Assembly (NCBI GenBank): GCA_031976395.1
Contig: DALYLJ010000041.1
Coordinates: 1 to 20,317 of the forward strand
Length of the DNA stretch: 20,317 nucleotides
Reading direction: 5' to 3'
From: UBA11164 sp002420085
Lineage (GTDB): Bacteria; Pseudomonadota; Gammaproteobacteria; Xanthomonadales; Xanthomonadaceae
A program made the translations under genes and the position numbers. Below, piece after piece: positions 6,973-14,657 of the stretch (position 1 is the first letter of the stretch; every line of letters begins with the position of its first letter). The notes beneath the pieces are model-generated. The model had not been told where the DNA came from. It worked only from the letters and a program-made list of their open reading frames with translations, and ran no database searches.

Positions 6973-8025
6973 ATGCGCGATGCCGTGATGACGAACGCGA
7001 TGTTTCTTCGGGCAGGCTTCGAGCACGCCATCCGTATTGCCATGCATGAGGCCATGCGGCGGACGTTGCCGAGACGCCCGGAGGAGCCCGACATCGTTGC
7101 CATGCTGGTGCTGGAAGGCACGCGCTATCTCGCGGCGACGCTCGGCGCTGTGCTGGGCAGCGATGGCATCGACTGCCGGCTCAGCTCGGTGTTCTGCCAC
7201 CAGCGGCCGGAAGTCGTGTTCGTGCGCGGTCGCTGCGAACTGGGCGACATCCTGTTCGTGCATCGTCACCACGCCCGCGATCCCGAAGACTCCACCCGCA
7301 CGGCGCTGTTGCTGCAAGCGAAGAAGACCCATCTGGACCGCTACGAAGTGGGGCCCGGCGAGTCGCAGCAATTGCGGCTGTACACGGAATGGCCCAGATT
7401 CACCTACCGGCGCAGTGGCCCATCCCTCAATGGTCAGCAACGTGATCTACAACCGAAATCGGCGCATCCGGGGGCACAGTATCTGCTGATCGACGACCTT
7501 GGCCACGATCTTGCGCTCAGCGGCATGCTCGGCTTGCCCGGCACCCATTGCATGGCGGTAGCCCCCGCCCGGATAGAAATGTCTTCGCAGTGGTCGCTGG
7601 CCGATGCCCTGGTTCAGTTCTTCGCTGGACTGACCGGCCGGTCCTTCCTCGATGATCCCGATCAGGACGGTTCCGACTGGAGTCGCGTCGTCCACGACTT
7701 GCTCGCCCATGCCCGGCAACATGTGTTCAATCGCACGCGCAGCGGTGTCAATCGCGCCTCGCGACGTGCCGATGCGCCTTGGTCGGTCGCCGACGAGGAC
7801 GGCGCCTGCCGAATCGCATGGGGAGGCGGTGGCTGGTCGGAGTTCGGCCGGGAGTCCGGAGACGAACTCGAATTCGAACTCGAACTCGCCGAGCGATTTG
7901 CGCCGTTCGCATCGTGCCGTGACGATCGCCGTCCGCCGAATCACCCGGATCACGATGCGGGGGATGGCGACGGGGGTGGCGTGTCGGTCGTCCTGATCGA
8001 GACCCGCGATGGCGAACGGCAGTAA
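6973..8025 (+). CDS. Unrecognised protein with possible PD-(D/E)XK-like nuclease core
   Basis: A ~350-aa protein. ATG 6973 is preferred because AGGATGG lies just upstream; ATG 6967 and 6988 are in-frame alternatives. I do not recognise the family. The middle contains GDILFV followed about 25 residues later by ALLLQAKKTH, a D...QxK arrangement with the hydrophobic beta strand typical of Mrr/PD-(D/E)XK nucleases, where Q can replace E. Upstream is a helical segment (FEHAIRIAMHEAMRR). The tail has an acidic ELEFELELAE stretch encoded by near-repeats of GAACTC (from about 7862) and a low-complexity DDRRPPNHPDHDAGDGDGGG segment. It is flanked by DarTG and TrlF on the same strand. A restriction-type nuclease is an inference from one motif and context. 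Confidence 0.6.
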   Translation: MRDAVMTNAMFLRAGFEHAIRIAMHEAMRRTLPRRPEEPDIVAMLVLEGTRYLAATLGAVLGSDGIDCRLSSVFCHQRPEVVFVRGRCELGDILFVHRHHARDPEDSTRTALLLQAKKTHLDRYEVGPGESQQLRLYTEWPRFTYRRSGPSLNGQQRDLQPKSAHPGAQYLLIDDLGHDLALSGMLGLPGTHCMAVAPARIEMSSQWSLADALVQFFAGLTGRSFLDDPDQDGSDWSRVVHDLLAHARQHVFNRTRSGVNRASRRADAPWSVADEDGACRIAWGGGGWSEFGRESGDELEFELELAERFAPFASCRDDRRPPNHPDHDAGDGDGGGVSVVLIETRDGERQ

Positions 8026-8337
8026 TCCCGACATCCCGAAGACCGGGCACCGCAGAAAGGCCACCCGCGCATGCCTATCTGCGGATGGTTCGTTCGGCAC
8101 GGACGCCAGCCGATCACCGGCGCAGCTACAATGCAGCGCACGCGGGCCTGGATCGTCGCCATCGGTGTCGCACCTGCGTAGCCTGTCGGCATCGGCCGAT
8201 GCATCGTGACCCGGATTGCTGCAATCCGACCGGGTCAGGCGGAAGTTCAGCCGTGGCAGGCAGCCGCCGACCGGCGTCCGTGGCCGGCCGGGACAGGTTC
8301 TGCCCAATGAGGATGTGACAAGGCCAAAGAGACCGAC
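8026..8337 (+). other. Intergenic region upstream of trlF with inverted repeats
   Basis: This 312-bp spacer carries no convincing gene. It contains a perfect 14-bp palindrome and a hairpin (annotated at 8189-8237). TACAAT at 8127-8132 resembles a -10 box, but no matching -35 is 17 bp upstream. Its last 19 bp, from 8319, belong to a 35-bp sequence that recurs at 16118-16152. A promoter for the trlF pair is probably here but is not resolved. Confidence 0.4.
8189..8237. repeat. Palindrome plus adjacent hairpin in the trlF leader
   Basis: GCATCGG/CCGATGC (8189-8202) is a perfect 14-bp palindrome. Immediately after it, TGACCCGG (8207-8214) pairs with CCGGGTCA (8230-8237), and the intervening sequence also contains the pair GGATT/AATCC. 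They could be an operator, or a terminator-like structure for the upstream gene, though no T-run follows. About 100 bp separate them from the trlF ATG. Confidence 0.4.
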
Positions 8338-8353
8338 ATGAGCAGATGGCCCT
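8319..8353 (+). repeat. 35-bp exact repeat spanning the trlF start (copy 1)
   Basis: Positions 8319-8353 are identical to 16118-16152. The repeat covers the 19 bp before the trlF ATG and its first 16 coding bases. Same orientation, about 7.8 kb apart. The second copy heads a degenerate remnant of a trlF-like gene. Confidence 0.95.
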
Positions 8354-11145
8354 ACCCCGGATCGCGCTGGTGGAAGTTCGACTTCCATACCCATACCCCG
8401 TTCTCGACCGATACGGCCGCCTGGCAGCAGGCGAAGGGAGCGACCGACGAAGTCACCCCCGAGACCTGGCTGCGTAAGTTCATGGCGGCCGAGATCGATT
8501 GCGTCGCGGTGACCGATCACAACGGTGGCGCCTGGATCGACGAACTCAAGAAGGCTCTCAAAAAATTGCCAAAGGATGATCTCATCGAGCCGTGTGGATT
8601 TCGCGAGCTGACACTGTTCCCCGGCGTGGAACTCTCGGTCAACGGCGGCATCCATCTGCTGGCCATCTTCGGCCCGGACGCCACAACCAGCAACATCGAC
8701 TCCCTGTTGGGCCAGGTCGAGTTTCAGGGCAGCAAGGGTGATCCCGATGGCGTGACGGGCAAGAGCATCGCCGATGTCATCCGCTGCGTGCTGAGGGCGG
8801 GTGGCATTCCCATTCCCGCGCATGCCGATGGTGAAAAGGGTTTGCTTCAGGTCGAGTCTGGGACACGCCGGAGTATGCGCGACGCAGCGACCGTCCGACA
8901 GGCGGTCGAAGTGGAAGACCTGTTGGCGGTGGAATGGGTCGATCCAGACAACCCGATGCCGAGTTGCGTGGAGAAATCGGCAGCGCGTCTCGCGCACGTG
9001 CTCGGCAGCGACTGCCACAACTTCCGCAACGGTCCAATACCGGGCAGTCGCTACACCTGGGTCAAGATGGCCGAGCCCAGCATTGAAGGCGTGCGTCTGG
9101 CCCTGCTCGATGGCAACGACATTTCGATTCGGCGCAGCGACCAGGGCGACTTCGACCCGTTCCGGACGCCTGAAACCTTCGTCACTGCGATCGAGGTCGA
9201 GAACGCCCGGTTCATGGGCAGGAACAAACCCGAGCGGCTTGAGTTCTCGCCGTACTACAACGCCTTGATCGGTGGGCGCGGCACCGGAAAATCGACCATC
9301 GTCCACGTCGCTCGCCTGGTGTTCAAACGGGAGACCGAGCTGAAATCATTGGGCGAGCAAGCCGAGCCGCTCAGGCGCTTCGAGAGTTTCCGTCAGGTGG
9401 CAAAGGGGCGCGAAGGCGAAGGTGGCCTGTTGCCCGAGACCCGATTGCGGGTGGAGTTGTCTCGTGATGGCCGTCAGTACCGACTGAATTGGCCGCCGAA
9501 GGATGACGTGGCCACTGTCGAGGAGTTCACTGAAAAAGGCACTGAAAAAGGGGACTGGCATGCATCCGCCAGCCAGACCATCAACGCCGAGCGCTTTCCG
9601 GTGCGCATCTTCTCGCAAGGCCAGATCGCTGCCATGGCCAGCGATGGCCGTCAGGCATTGCTCGACGTGATCGACGAGGCCGCCGGCGTCGCCGAACTCC
9701 GGCAGCGGCTGCGAAACGTCGAAAACGCCTGGTCGACGCTGCGTGCGCGGCGGCGCGAATTCGACGAGCGTTTGGCGGCCAAGCCCGAGATCGAGCGCAA
9801 GCTGCGCGAGGTCGTCGACAAGCTGTCGGCCGTGCAGGATTCTCGCCATGCTGATGTATACCGTGCCCATCTGCGCGCCGCACGGCAACAGCGTGAAGTC
9901 GATGGCTCGCTGCGACAACTGGAGGCCATGCCGGGCCGGATCGAGGCGTTGTGCGAGGATCTGATGATCGACGATTGGGCCTCCGACCTGTTCCTCGGCA
10001 AGGTGGATGACGCCGATATTCTGGCCTGGCGGCGAGCGGCCGACGATACCGTGTCGCGACTTCGCGAGGATTTGCGCATGGCTGCCGCGCGATTCACGCA
10101 AGGCATCACCACGCTGAGAACAAACAGCCAGTTGCAGACCTGGCGCGACCGGATCGCAGCCGCGCAAGACGCCTACCTTGACTTGCAGAATGTTCTGGCT
10201 GAAAAGGGCATTGCCGATCCACAGGCGTTCGCCCGTCTGGTACAGGAACGGCAGAGCCTGGAGGTGCGGGCCGCAGAATTGCGTCGGTTGCTGGACGAAA
10301 AGGTGCGGCTCGAAGCAGACCTCGACGTGCAGTGGCGACAGGTGTTGCAGGCCAGGCAAGCCATCAGCGAACTGCGGACGCGCTTCCTGGCCGAAACACT
10401 GAAGGACAATCCTTTCGTGCGTATCGACCTGGTGCCATTCGGTTTCGATGCGCGGGTGATCGAGCGTGAACTGCGCGCGCTGCTGGACGACGGCGAACAC
10501 TTCGAGAGCGACATCCTCCACTCGACCGACGATGGGCCGAAGGGGGGCATCGCCTACGAACTTGTGTCGGCCCCCGACGCGAACAGGATCGAAACCATCG
10601 AAGCCATCAAGCACCGCCTGATCGAGCCCGATGAAAGCGTGGGTGGTCATTTCCGCAACTTTCTGAGGCGCAAGGCACAGCGGGTCGAGTTCGTCGACGC
10701 GGTGTTGCGCTGGTTTCCGGAAGATGACCTGCGCATCCAGTACAGCCGTCGTGGCAGTGGCAGCGAGTGGGTCGATATCGATCAGGGCTCACAAGGCCAA
10801 CGTTCGGCCGCCTTGCTGGCCTTTCTGCTGGCGTTCGGCGAGGAGCCGCTGATCCTCGATCAACCCGAGGACGATCTCGACAACCACCTGATCTACGATC
10901 TGATCGTCAAGCAATTGCGCGAGAACAAACTGCGCCGGCAACTCATCGTGGTCACCCACAACCCTAACATCGTGGTCAATGGTGACGCCGAGATGGTTCA
11001 CGCACTCGATTTCCGTGGTCAATGCCACGTCAAGCAGCGCGGCGGCCTTCAGGAAAAGGCGCTGCGCGAGGAGGTGTGTCACGTGATGGAAGGTGGTCGC
11101 GACGCCTTCCGCCGTCGCTGGGCACGCCTCGGCAAGGAACTCTGA
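8338..11145 (+). CDS. trlF: TrlF-family PHP-domain SMC-like ATPase
   Basis: A 935-aa protein. The N-terminal PHP phosphoesterase domain (about 1-240) has its metal-binding motifs: DFHTH (15-19), TDHN (59-62), PGVELS (95-100), HAD (161-163) and SDCHN (223-227). A RecF/SMC-like ATPase follows: Walker A GGRGTGKST (311-319), a long helical and probably coiled-coil middle (about 430-690), a signature-like GSQGQRSAALLAFLLA (~816) and Walker B LILDQPEDDLDN (~837), then the VVTHNPNIVVN switch. This order defines the TrlF family, seen in retron-like and other defence loci, where it is expected to process DNA or tRNA in an ATP-gated way. It ends 1 bp before the AlbA_2 gene, so the two form a unit. The catalytic residues I can check are present. 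The actual substrate is unknown. Confidence 0.88.
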   Translation: MSRWPYPGSRWWKFDFHTHTPFSTDTAAWQQAKGATDEVTPETWLRKFMAAEIDCVAVTDHNGGAWIDELKKALKKLPKDDLIEPCGFRELTLFPGVELSVNGGIHLLAIFGPDATTSNIDSLLGQVEFQGSKGDPDGVTGKSIADVIRCVLRAGGIPIPAHADGEKGLLQVESGTRRSMRDAATVRQAVEVEDLLAVEWVDPDNPMPSCVEKSAARLAHVLGSDCHNFRNGPIPGSRYTWVKMAEPSIEGVRLALLDGNDISIRRSDQGDFDPFRTPETFVTAIEVENARFMGRNKPERLEFSPYYNALIGGRGTGKSTIVHVARLVFKRETELKSLGEQAEPLRRFESFRQVAKGREGEGGLLPETRLRVELSRDGRQYRLNWPPKDDVATVEEFTEKGTEKGDWHASASQTINAERFPVRIFSQGQIAAMASDGRQALLDVIDEAAGVAELRQRLRNVENAWSTLRARRREFDERLAAKPEIERKLREVVDKLSAVQDSRHADVYRAHLRAARQQREVDGSLRQLEAMPGRIEALCEDLMIDDWASDLFLGKVDDADILAWRRAADDTVSRLREDLRMAAARFTQGITTLRTNSQLQTWRDRIAAAQDAYLDLQNVLAEKGIADPQAFARLVQERQSLEVRAAELRRLLDEKVRLEADLDVQWRQVLQARQAISELRTRFLAETLKDNPFVRIDLVPFGFDARVIERELRALLDDGEHFESDILHSTDDGPKGGIAYELVSAPDANRIETIEAIKHRLIEPDESVGGHFRNFLRRKAQRVEFVDAVLRWFPEDDLRIQYSRRGSGSEWVDIDQGSQGQRSAALLAFLLAFGEEPLILDQPEDDLDNHLIYDLIVKQLRENKLRRQLIVVTHNPNIVVNGDAEMVHALDFRGQCHVKQRGGLQEKALREEVCHVMEGGRDAFRRRWARLGKEL

Positions 11146-11146
11146 C

Positions 11147-12418
11147 ATGTTCGACACACGCAGCGAATTGCTGGAGAAGATTCGGCTCGGTGAAGATGGC
11201 CTGCTCGAACTCAAGGAGGTAAGGTTCGCCGGCAACAAGATTAGCGGGCCGAAGCAGTCGGTGCTGGCCGACGAACTGGCGGCATTCGCCAATAGTGCGG
11301 GCGGTGTCCTGGTGCTGGGCGTCGAGGACGGCAGTCGCGAGGTGGTCGGCATTCCGATCGAGCGGCTGGATGCGGTCGAAGACCTGGTGCGGAATGCGTG
11401 CGAGGACTCGATCAAGCCGTCACTGGCGCCCCTGATCGAGCGGCTCACCCTGCCCGACACGGCCGGAGTGGAACGGCCGGTGCTGCGGGTCGAGGTCAGC
11501 CGTAGCCTGTTCGTGCATCAGAGTCCGGGCGGCTATCTGCATCGGGTCGGCTCGTCGAAGCGAGCGATGCCACCGGATCATCTGGCGCGTCTGTTCCAGC
11601 AGCGCAGTCAGTCGCGACTGATCCGCTTCGATGAAACCCCGGTGCCGCGTGCCGAATTGACCGAACTGGATGATCGGCTCTGGCGTCGCTTCGCCCCTGC
11701 CGGCGACAACGAGTCGGACGAAATCGTGCTCGGCAAACTGGCCATGGCCGCCCGCGATCCACAGGGCGTCTGGCGGCCGACGGTCGCCGGCCTGTTGATG
11801 GCCAGCGAGCACCCGGAACGGCACATGCCCGGCGCCTTCATCCAGGCGGTGGCCTACCACGGCAGCGAGGTGACACCCGATTCGGCGGCGGTCTACCAGC
11901 TCGATGCCCAGGACATCACCGGTCCGCTCGATCGCCAGATCGCGGACGCATGCGCCTTTGTCAGAAAGAACATGCGCATGCAGGCTCGCAAGTCGGACTC
12001 GGGTGGCCGTGAGGACATGCCGCAATTCGACATGTTGGCGGTGTTCGAGGCGGTGACCAATGCCGTCGCCCATCGTGACTACTCGATGGCTGGCAGCAAA
12101 GTGCGACTGCGTCTGTTCGAGGATCGGCTGGAACTCAACAGTCCGGGCATGCTGGTCAATACCATGACCACCGACAGCTTGGCGCTGCGTCAGGCGGCGC
12201 GCAACGAGGCGTTGACCAGCCTGCTGGCCCGTTGCCCGGTTCAAGCAATCGGTGAATCGATCCAGCGACGCTTCATCATGGACAAACGCGGTGAGGGTGT
12301 TCCCATGATCATCGAGCGCAGCCGCAGGCTGTCGGGTCGGATGCCGAGTTTCGAGTTGATCGACGACAGCGAGTTGCGGCTGACCATCCCAAGTGCGGCA
12401 GAGGGAACATGGCCGTGA
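11147..12418 (+). CDS. AlbA_2 / GHKL ATP-binding protein, partner of TrlF
   Basis: A 423-aa protein starting 1 bp after the trlF stop. Residues ~17-130 match the Schlafen-type AlbA_2 domain (LELKEVRFAGN, ELAAFANSAGGVLVLGVED, YLHRVGSSKRAMPP), a nucleic-acid-associated fold. Residues ~291-370 carry a GHKL/HATPase_c_4-like ATP-binding region (FEAVTNAVAHRDYS, RLELNSPGMLVNTM) and DKRGEGVPMIIE acts as the later G-box. This is the COG2865-type architecture, often called transcriptional regulator or ATP-binding protein, and frequent in defence islands. The last ~37 codons lie inside the 358-bp duplication and a second copy of them persists at 16249-16359. Coupling to trlF suggests a two-component TrlF system. 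Biochemical function is not known. Confidence 0.85.
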   Translation: MFDTRSELLEKIRLGEDGLLELKEVRFAGNKISGPKQSVLADELAAFANSAGGVLVLGVEDGSREVVGIPIERLDAVEDLVRNACEDSIKPSLAPLIERLTLPDTAGVERPVLRVEVSRSLFVHQSPGGYLHRVGSSKRAMPPDHLARLFQQRSQSRLIRFDETPVPRAELTELDDRLWRRFAPAGDNESDEIVLGKLAMAARDPQGVWRPTVAGLLMASEHPERHMPGAFIQAVAYHGSEVTPDSAAVYQLDAQDITGPLDRQIADACAFVRKNMRMQARKSDSGGREDMPQFDMLAVFEAVTNAVAHRDYSMAGSKVRLRLFEDRLELNSPGMLVNTMTTDSLALRQAARNEALTSLLARCPVQAIGESIQRRFIMDKRGEGVPMIIERSRRLSGRMPSFELIDDSELRLTIPSAAEGTWP

Positions 12419-12664
12419 GTCGATCGCTGGTTTGTTCGATGGCCGGCATCGGCCGGGTTCGGTGCGACGCGGGGCTGGCTGTGAGCGGTGGAGCGCGCAG
12501 TGATGGTGTGTCGGAGGTGTCGCGGTGAGGTTGGATGAGGGGGCTTCGGATGCCGCTTCGGCGCCAGGCTCGGTGACGCCGGATCTGTCGGTGCTGATGA
12601 TCCATCTGCTCAAGGGCGTGCTGTACCGCGACGATGACGAGCGGCTGTGGGCCAGCCTGCTGCG
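12307..12664 (+). repeat. 358-bp direct repeat, copy 1 (AlbA_2 3' end + jetB 5' end)
   Basis: This segment matches 16248-16605 with a constant offset of 3,941 bp. I see only two mismatches, both near the left end (in CGGATGCCG versus CGGGCGCCG). Identity stops abruptly after CTGCTGCG at 12664, where jetB sequence is replaced by the start of the KGGVGR module. It contains the AlbA_2 gene end, a 106-bp spacer and the first ~46 jetB codons. Confidence 0.97.
12409..12528 (+). other. 39-codon ORF overlapping the truncated jetB start (doubtful)
   Basis: ATG 12409 overlaps the end of the AlbA_2 gene and reads 39 codons (MAVSRSLVCSMAGIG...) to a TGA overlapping the jetB GTG. An identical copy is at 16350-16469. 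It has no good Shine-Dalgarno spacing and an odd composition. Its conservation is explained by the duplication, so I treat it as probably non-coding spacer. Confidence 0.2.
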
Positions 12665-12692
12665 CACCCCGGCGCGGCCGGCTTATCATTAG
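12525..12692 (+). pseudogene. Truncated duplicate of jetB (5' end only)
   Basis: GTG 12525 with GGAGG (12513-12517) 7 nt upstream opens the same N-terminus as the intact jetB (RLDEGASDAASAPGSV). The match ends at 12664. The frame then runs through unrelated sequence (TPARPAYH) to TAG 12690-12692. A 55-aa product could be translated, since the ribosome-binding site is intact, but it lacks most of the DUF4194 fold. It marks the left junction of the KGGVGR module. Confidence 0.9.
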
Positions 12693-12703
12693 TCCTGCGG
12701 CAG

Positions 12704-13021
12704 ATGCTGAAGGACGCCGAGCCGCAGTTCATTGTCGAGCAGATCAAGAACGAGCAGGCGGGATTTTTGGAAGCCCAGCCTCTGCTGGTGGACATGCTGG
12801 CCTTCATCGAGCGCACGTCTCGGAAGCCAGCGTGCAAAGCGCTGCGAGACGCTGTGCGCACGCTTGATGAGCCCGCGCTTTGGCGTTTGGAGGAGGAGAT
12901 ATGCAGGTGTATTTTCTGGACGCACACGAAAGGCATTGGGAGGATGCTGAACACCTTTTTCAGGCCGCACGTTGGGCGAATGCGGACCATCTCTACGGCA
13001 TGGCGGCCGAGTGTGGTTTGA
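12704..13021 (+). pseudogene. Probable 5'-truncated first gene of the KGGVGR module
   Basis: The frame through 12693-12900 looks protein-coding (MLKDAEPQFIVEQIKNEQ, LLVDMLAFIERTSRKP, LDEPALWRLEEEI), helical and charged, but has no ribosome-binding site at its ATG and starts only ~40 bp from the recombination junction. Its upstream part was probably lost. The frame continues to a stop at 13021, overlapping the next gene by 120 bp, where the sequence loses its coding look (TFFRPHVGRMRTISTAWRPS). The true end is unclear. I do not recognise a family; it may still be made as a ~105-aa protein. Confidence 0.35.
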
Positions 13022-13317
13022 AGAAGTTGATGCTGGCCTTCGGCATGCATTATGACGGAGCCAGAGATCGGCCTGCCAGAGAATCAGATCGGAAGCACGC
13101 CGACGGCATCTGGGTGCGCTTCGAGAGTTACCGCTGCGGGCACCACAAGGGTGTCGGTTATGCCCTGCCCAGCGCGAATCCCTTCGCTGATTGGAATGTT
13201 TCGCAGCGCTATGCCCATCGATCGCATTTTGATCAAGCGCGCGCGCAGGTACACCAGTCGGGTACGAATGTCATCCGAGAGTTGATCAGGAAGGCACAAA
13301 GGGAAGGGTTGCTATGA
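12901..13317 (+). CDS. HEPN-like small helical protein, first intact gene of the KGGVGR module
   Basis: A 138-aa protein. ATG 12901 is chosen because GGAGGAGGAG lies directly upstream; an upstream ATG at 12880 would place this ribosome site inside the gene. WEDAEHLFQAARWANADHLYGMAAECGLKKLM has the look of HEPN-type helices (residues ~13-45), followed by a His/Arg-rich loop and a C-terminal helix (NVIRELIRKAQREGLL). A clear RxxxxH ribonuclease motif is not evident, so catalysis is uncertain. Its stop overlaps the start of the ATPase gene in ATGA (13314-13317), indicating one operon. Related proteins are sometimes labelled SAM-dependent methyltransferase in databases, from memory, but I see no methyltransferase motif. 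Confidence 0.65.
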   Translation: MQVYFLDAHERHWEDAEHLFQAARWANADHLYGMAAECGLKKLMLAFGMHYDGARDRPARESDRKHADGIWVRFESYRCGHHKGVGYALPSANPFADWNVSQRYAHRSHFDQARAQVHQSGTNVIRELIRKAQREGLL

Positions 13318-14657
13318 CGACCTTCGACGAAATCCTGCCGATCGCTGGCGAAGTGCTGGCGGCGCATCATGCATTCGTGACCCAACTGGACTGGCTGGTG
13401 ATCAATCGCGACCTGAACGGGCGTGTACGGTTCATCGTCCCGGAACAGGTCGAAGTCGATGATGATGCGCGCCAGCAGATTGAGACGCTTTATCAGACGC
13501 TTGCTACGCGTATCTCGCCTCATGCCCATCCGGCCGAGTCCGGTGTCCTGTATGAGGCCAGCCGCGATGAGGTTTGCTCGGGCACGGCAAACTACCCGCT
13601 GGAAGAATTCGACACGGTCTGGGTGGTCGATCGGTTGGCGACGGAGGGCAACTGGGCGCAGATCGCCCCCGAAACCGAAGGTGCGTCGCGGATCGTGTTC
13701 TTCTCGATCAAGGGGGGCGTCGGGCGTTCGACTGCGCTTGCCGCCTGCGCCTGGAAGCTGGCGCAACTGGGCAAGCGGGTACTTGTGCTCGATCTGGACC
13801 TGGAGTCGCCGGGGCTGTCGTCCAGCCTGTTGCCAGCGCAACGCCAGCCCATGTATGGCATCACCGACTGGCTCGTGGAAGATCTGGTCGACAACGCGGA
13901 CGGCGTGCTCGATGACATGGTCGCCACCAGCGAGTTGTCGCAGGATGGGCAAATCCATGTCGTTCCCGCCCATGGCGCGAATGCGGGCGAGTACATCGCA
14001 AAACTGGGACGGGTGTGGATGCCCAAGGCGCTCAGCGGCACTTCGCCCGAGCCGTGGTCTGCCCGCTTGCGGCGGCTTTTGCAGGCGCTGGAGGTGCGCC
14101 TCCAACCCGATATCGTGCTTATCGATTCGCGCGCCGGTATCGACGAGGTGGCGTCGAGTTGCGTCACCGAACTGGGTGCGAATCTTGTCTTGCTCTTCGC
14201 GCTGGATGGCAGCCAGACCTGGAGTGGTTACCGGATATTGTTCGACCACTGGCGGCGGGCTCGTGTCGCCGAGCATATCCGTGAACGGCTGCAAATCGTC
14301 GCTGGTCTGGTGCCAGAATCAAGTCCGGTGGCTTATCTGTCGGATTTGCGCGAGCAGGCTTACGACCTGTTCATCGAAACCGTGTACGACGAAATTCCTT
14401 CTCCAAATGATGTCGAGAGCACTCGGCAGAGCACCGAGGGATGGAATTTCGACCTCGCCCGCGAGGATGCACCACATATGCCCTGGGCGGTGCGTTGGCA
14501 TCCCGGTTTTGCTGCCTTGCGCACCCTGCACGGAAGGCTTCATCAGATTGATGATGACGTGATTCGGCATGTATTCGGTGACTTGATCGGTCGGATCATG
14601 CGCGATGTGGGGTTGGATGACGGCTACCCCAAGGTGATCGAGGGAGGTGCATTTTGA
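13314..14657 (+). CDS. KGGVGR-variant ParA/MinD-like ATPase
   Basis: A 447-aa protein. After a ~120-residue N-terminal region of unknown fold comes a SIMIBI-class ATPase: IVFFSIKGGVGRST (K133...R138) is the deviant Walker A, with Arg where ParA/MinD have the P-loop Lys; VLVLDLDLESPGLS (157-170) is the A' box and PDIVLIDSRAGIDEVASS (~265-282) is switch II/Walker B. I recall a RefSeq family named KGGVGR-motif variant AAA ATPase. The intact signature Lys133 suggests dimer-dependent ATP use, while Arg138 may alter or block hydrolysis. No ParB-like gene or parS is nearby, so it is not a partition pair. It overlaps both neighbours by 4 bp, giving a tightly coupled three-gene unit. The biological role is unproven; a defence function is inferred from location. 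Confidence 0.85.
   Translation: MTTFDEILPIAGEVLAAHHAFVTQLDWLVINRDLNGRVRFIVPEQVEVDDDARQQIETLYQTLATRISPHAHPAESGVLYEASRDEVCSGTANYPLEEFDTVWVVDRLATEGNWAQIAPETEGASRIVFFSIKGGVGRSTALAACAWKLAQLGKRVLVLDLDLESPGLSSSLLPAQRQPMYGITDWLVEDLVDNADGVLDDMVATSELSQDGQIHVVPAHGANAGEYIAKLGRVWMPKALSGTSPEPWSARLRRLLQALEVRLQPDIVLIDSRAGIDEVASSCVTELGANLVLLFALDGSQTWSGYRILFDHWRRARVAEHIRERLQIVAGLVPESSPVAYLSDLREQAYDLFIETVYDEIPSPNDVESTRQSTEGWNFDLAREDAPHMPWAVRWHPGFAALRTLHGRLHQIDDDVIRHVFGDLIGRIMRDVGLDDGYPKVIEGGAF

Noticed and set aside
6743..6973. 76-codon ORF between darG and the nuclease-like gene
   Set aside because: No ribosome site, no domain, skewed composition, and it runs into the start region of the next gene.
7447..9306. 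619-codon minus-strand open frame across the nuclease-like gene and the trlF start
   Set aside because: It covers the intergenic spacer and parts of two plus-strand genes with recognisable motifs. Its translation is low-complexity, and it matches the pattern of antisense shadows in high-GC DNA.
13314..14657. Chromosome or plasmid partition (ParA) gene
   Set aside because: The Walker A carries Arg in place of the second Lys, no ParB or parS is seen, and the gene is locked into a three-gene module with another NTPase.
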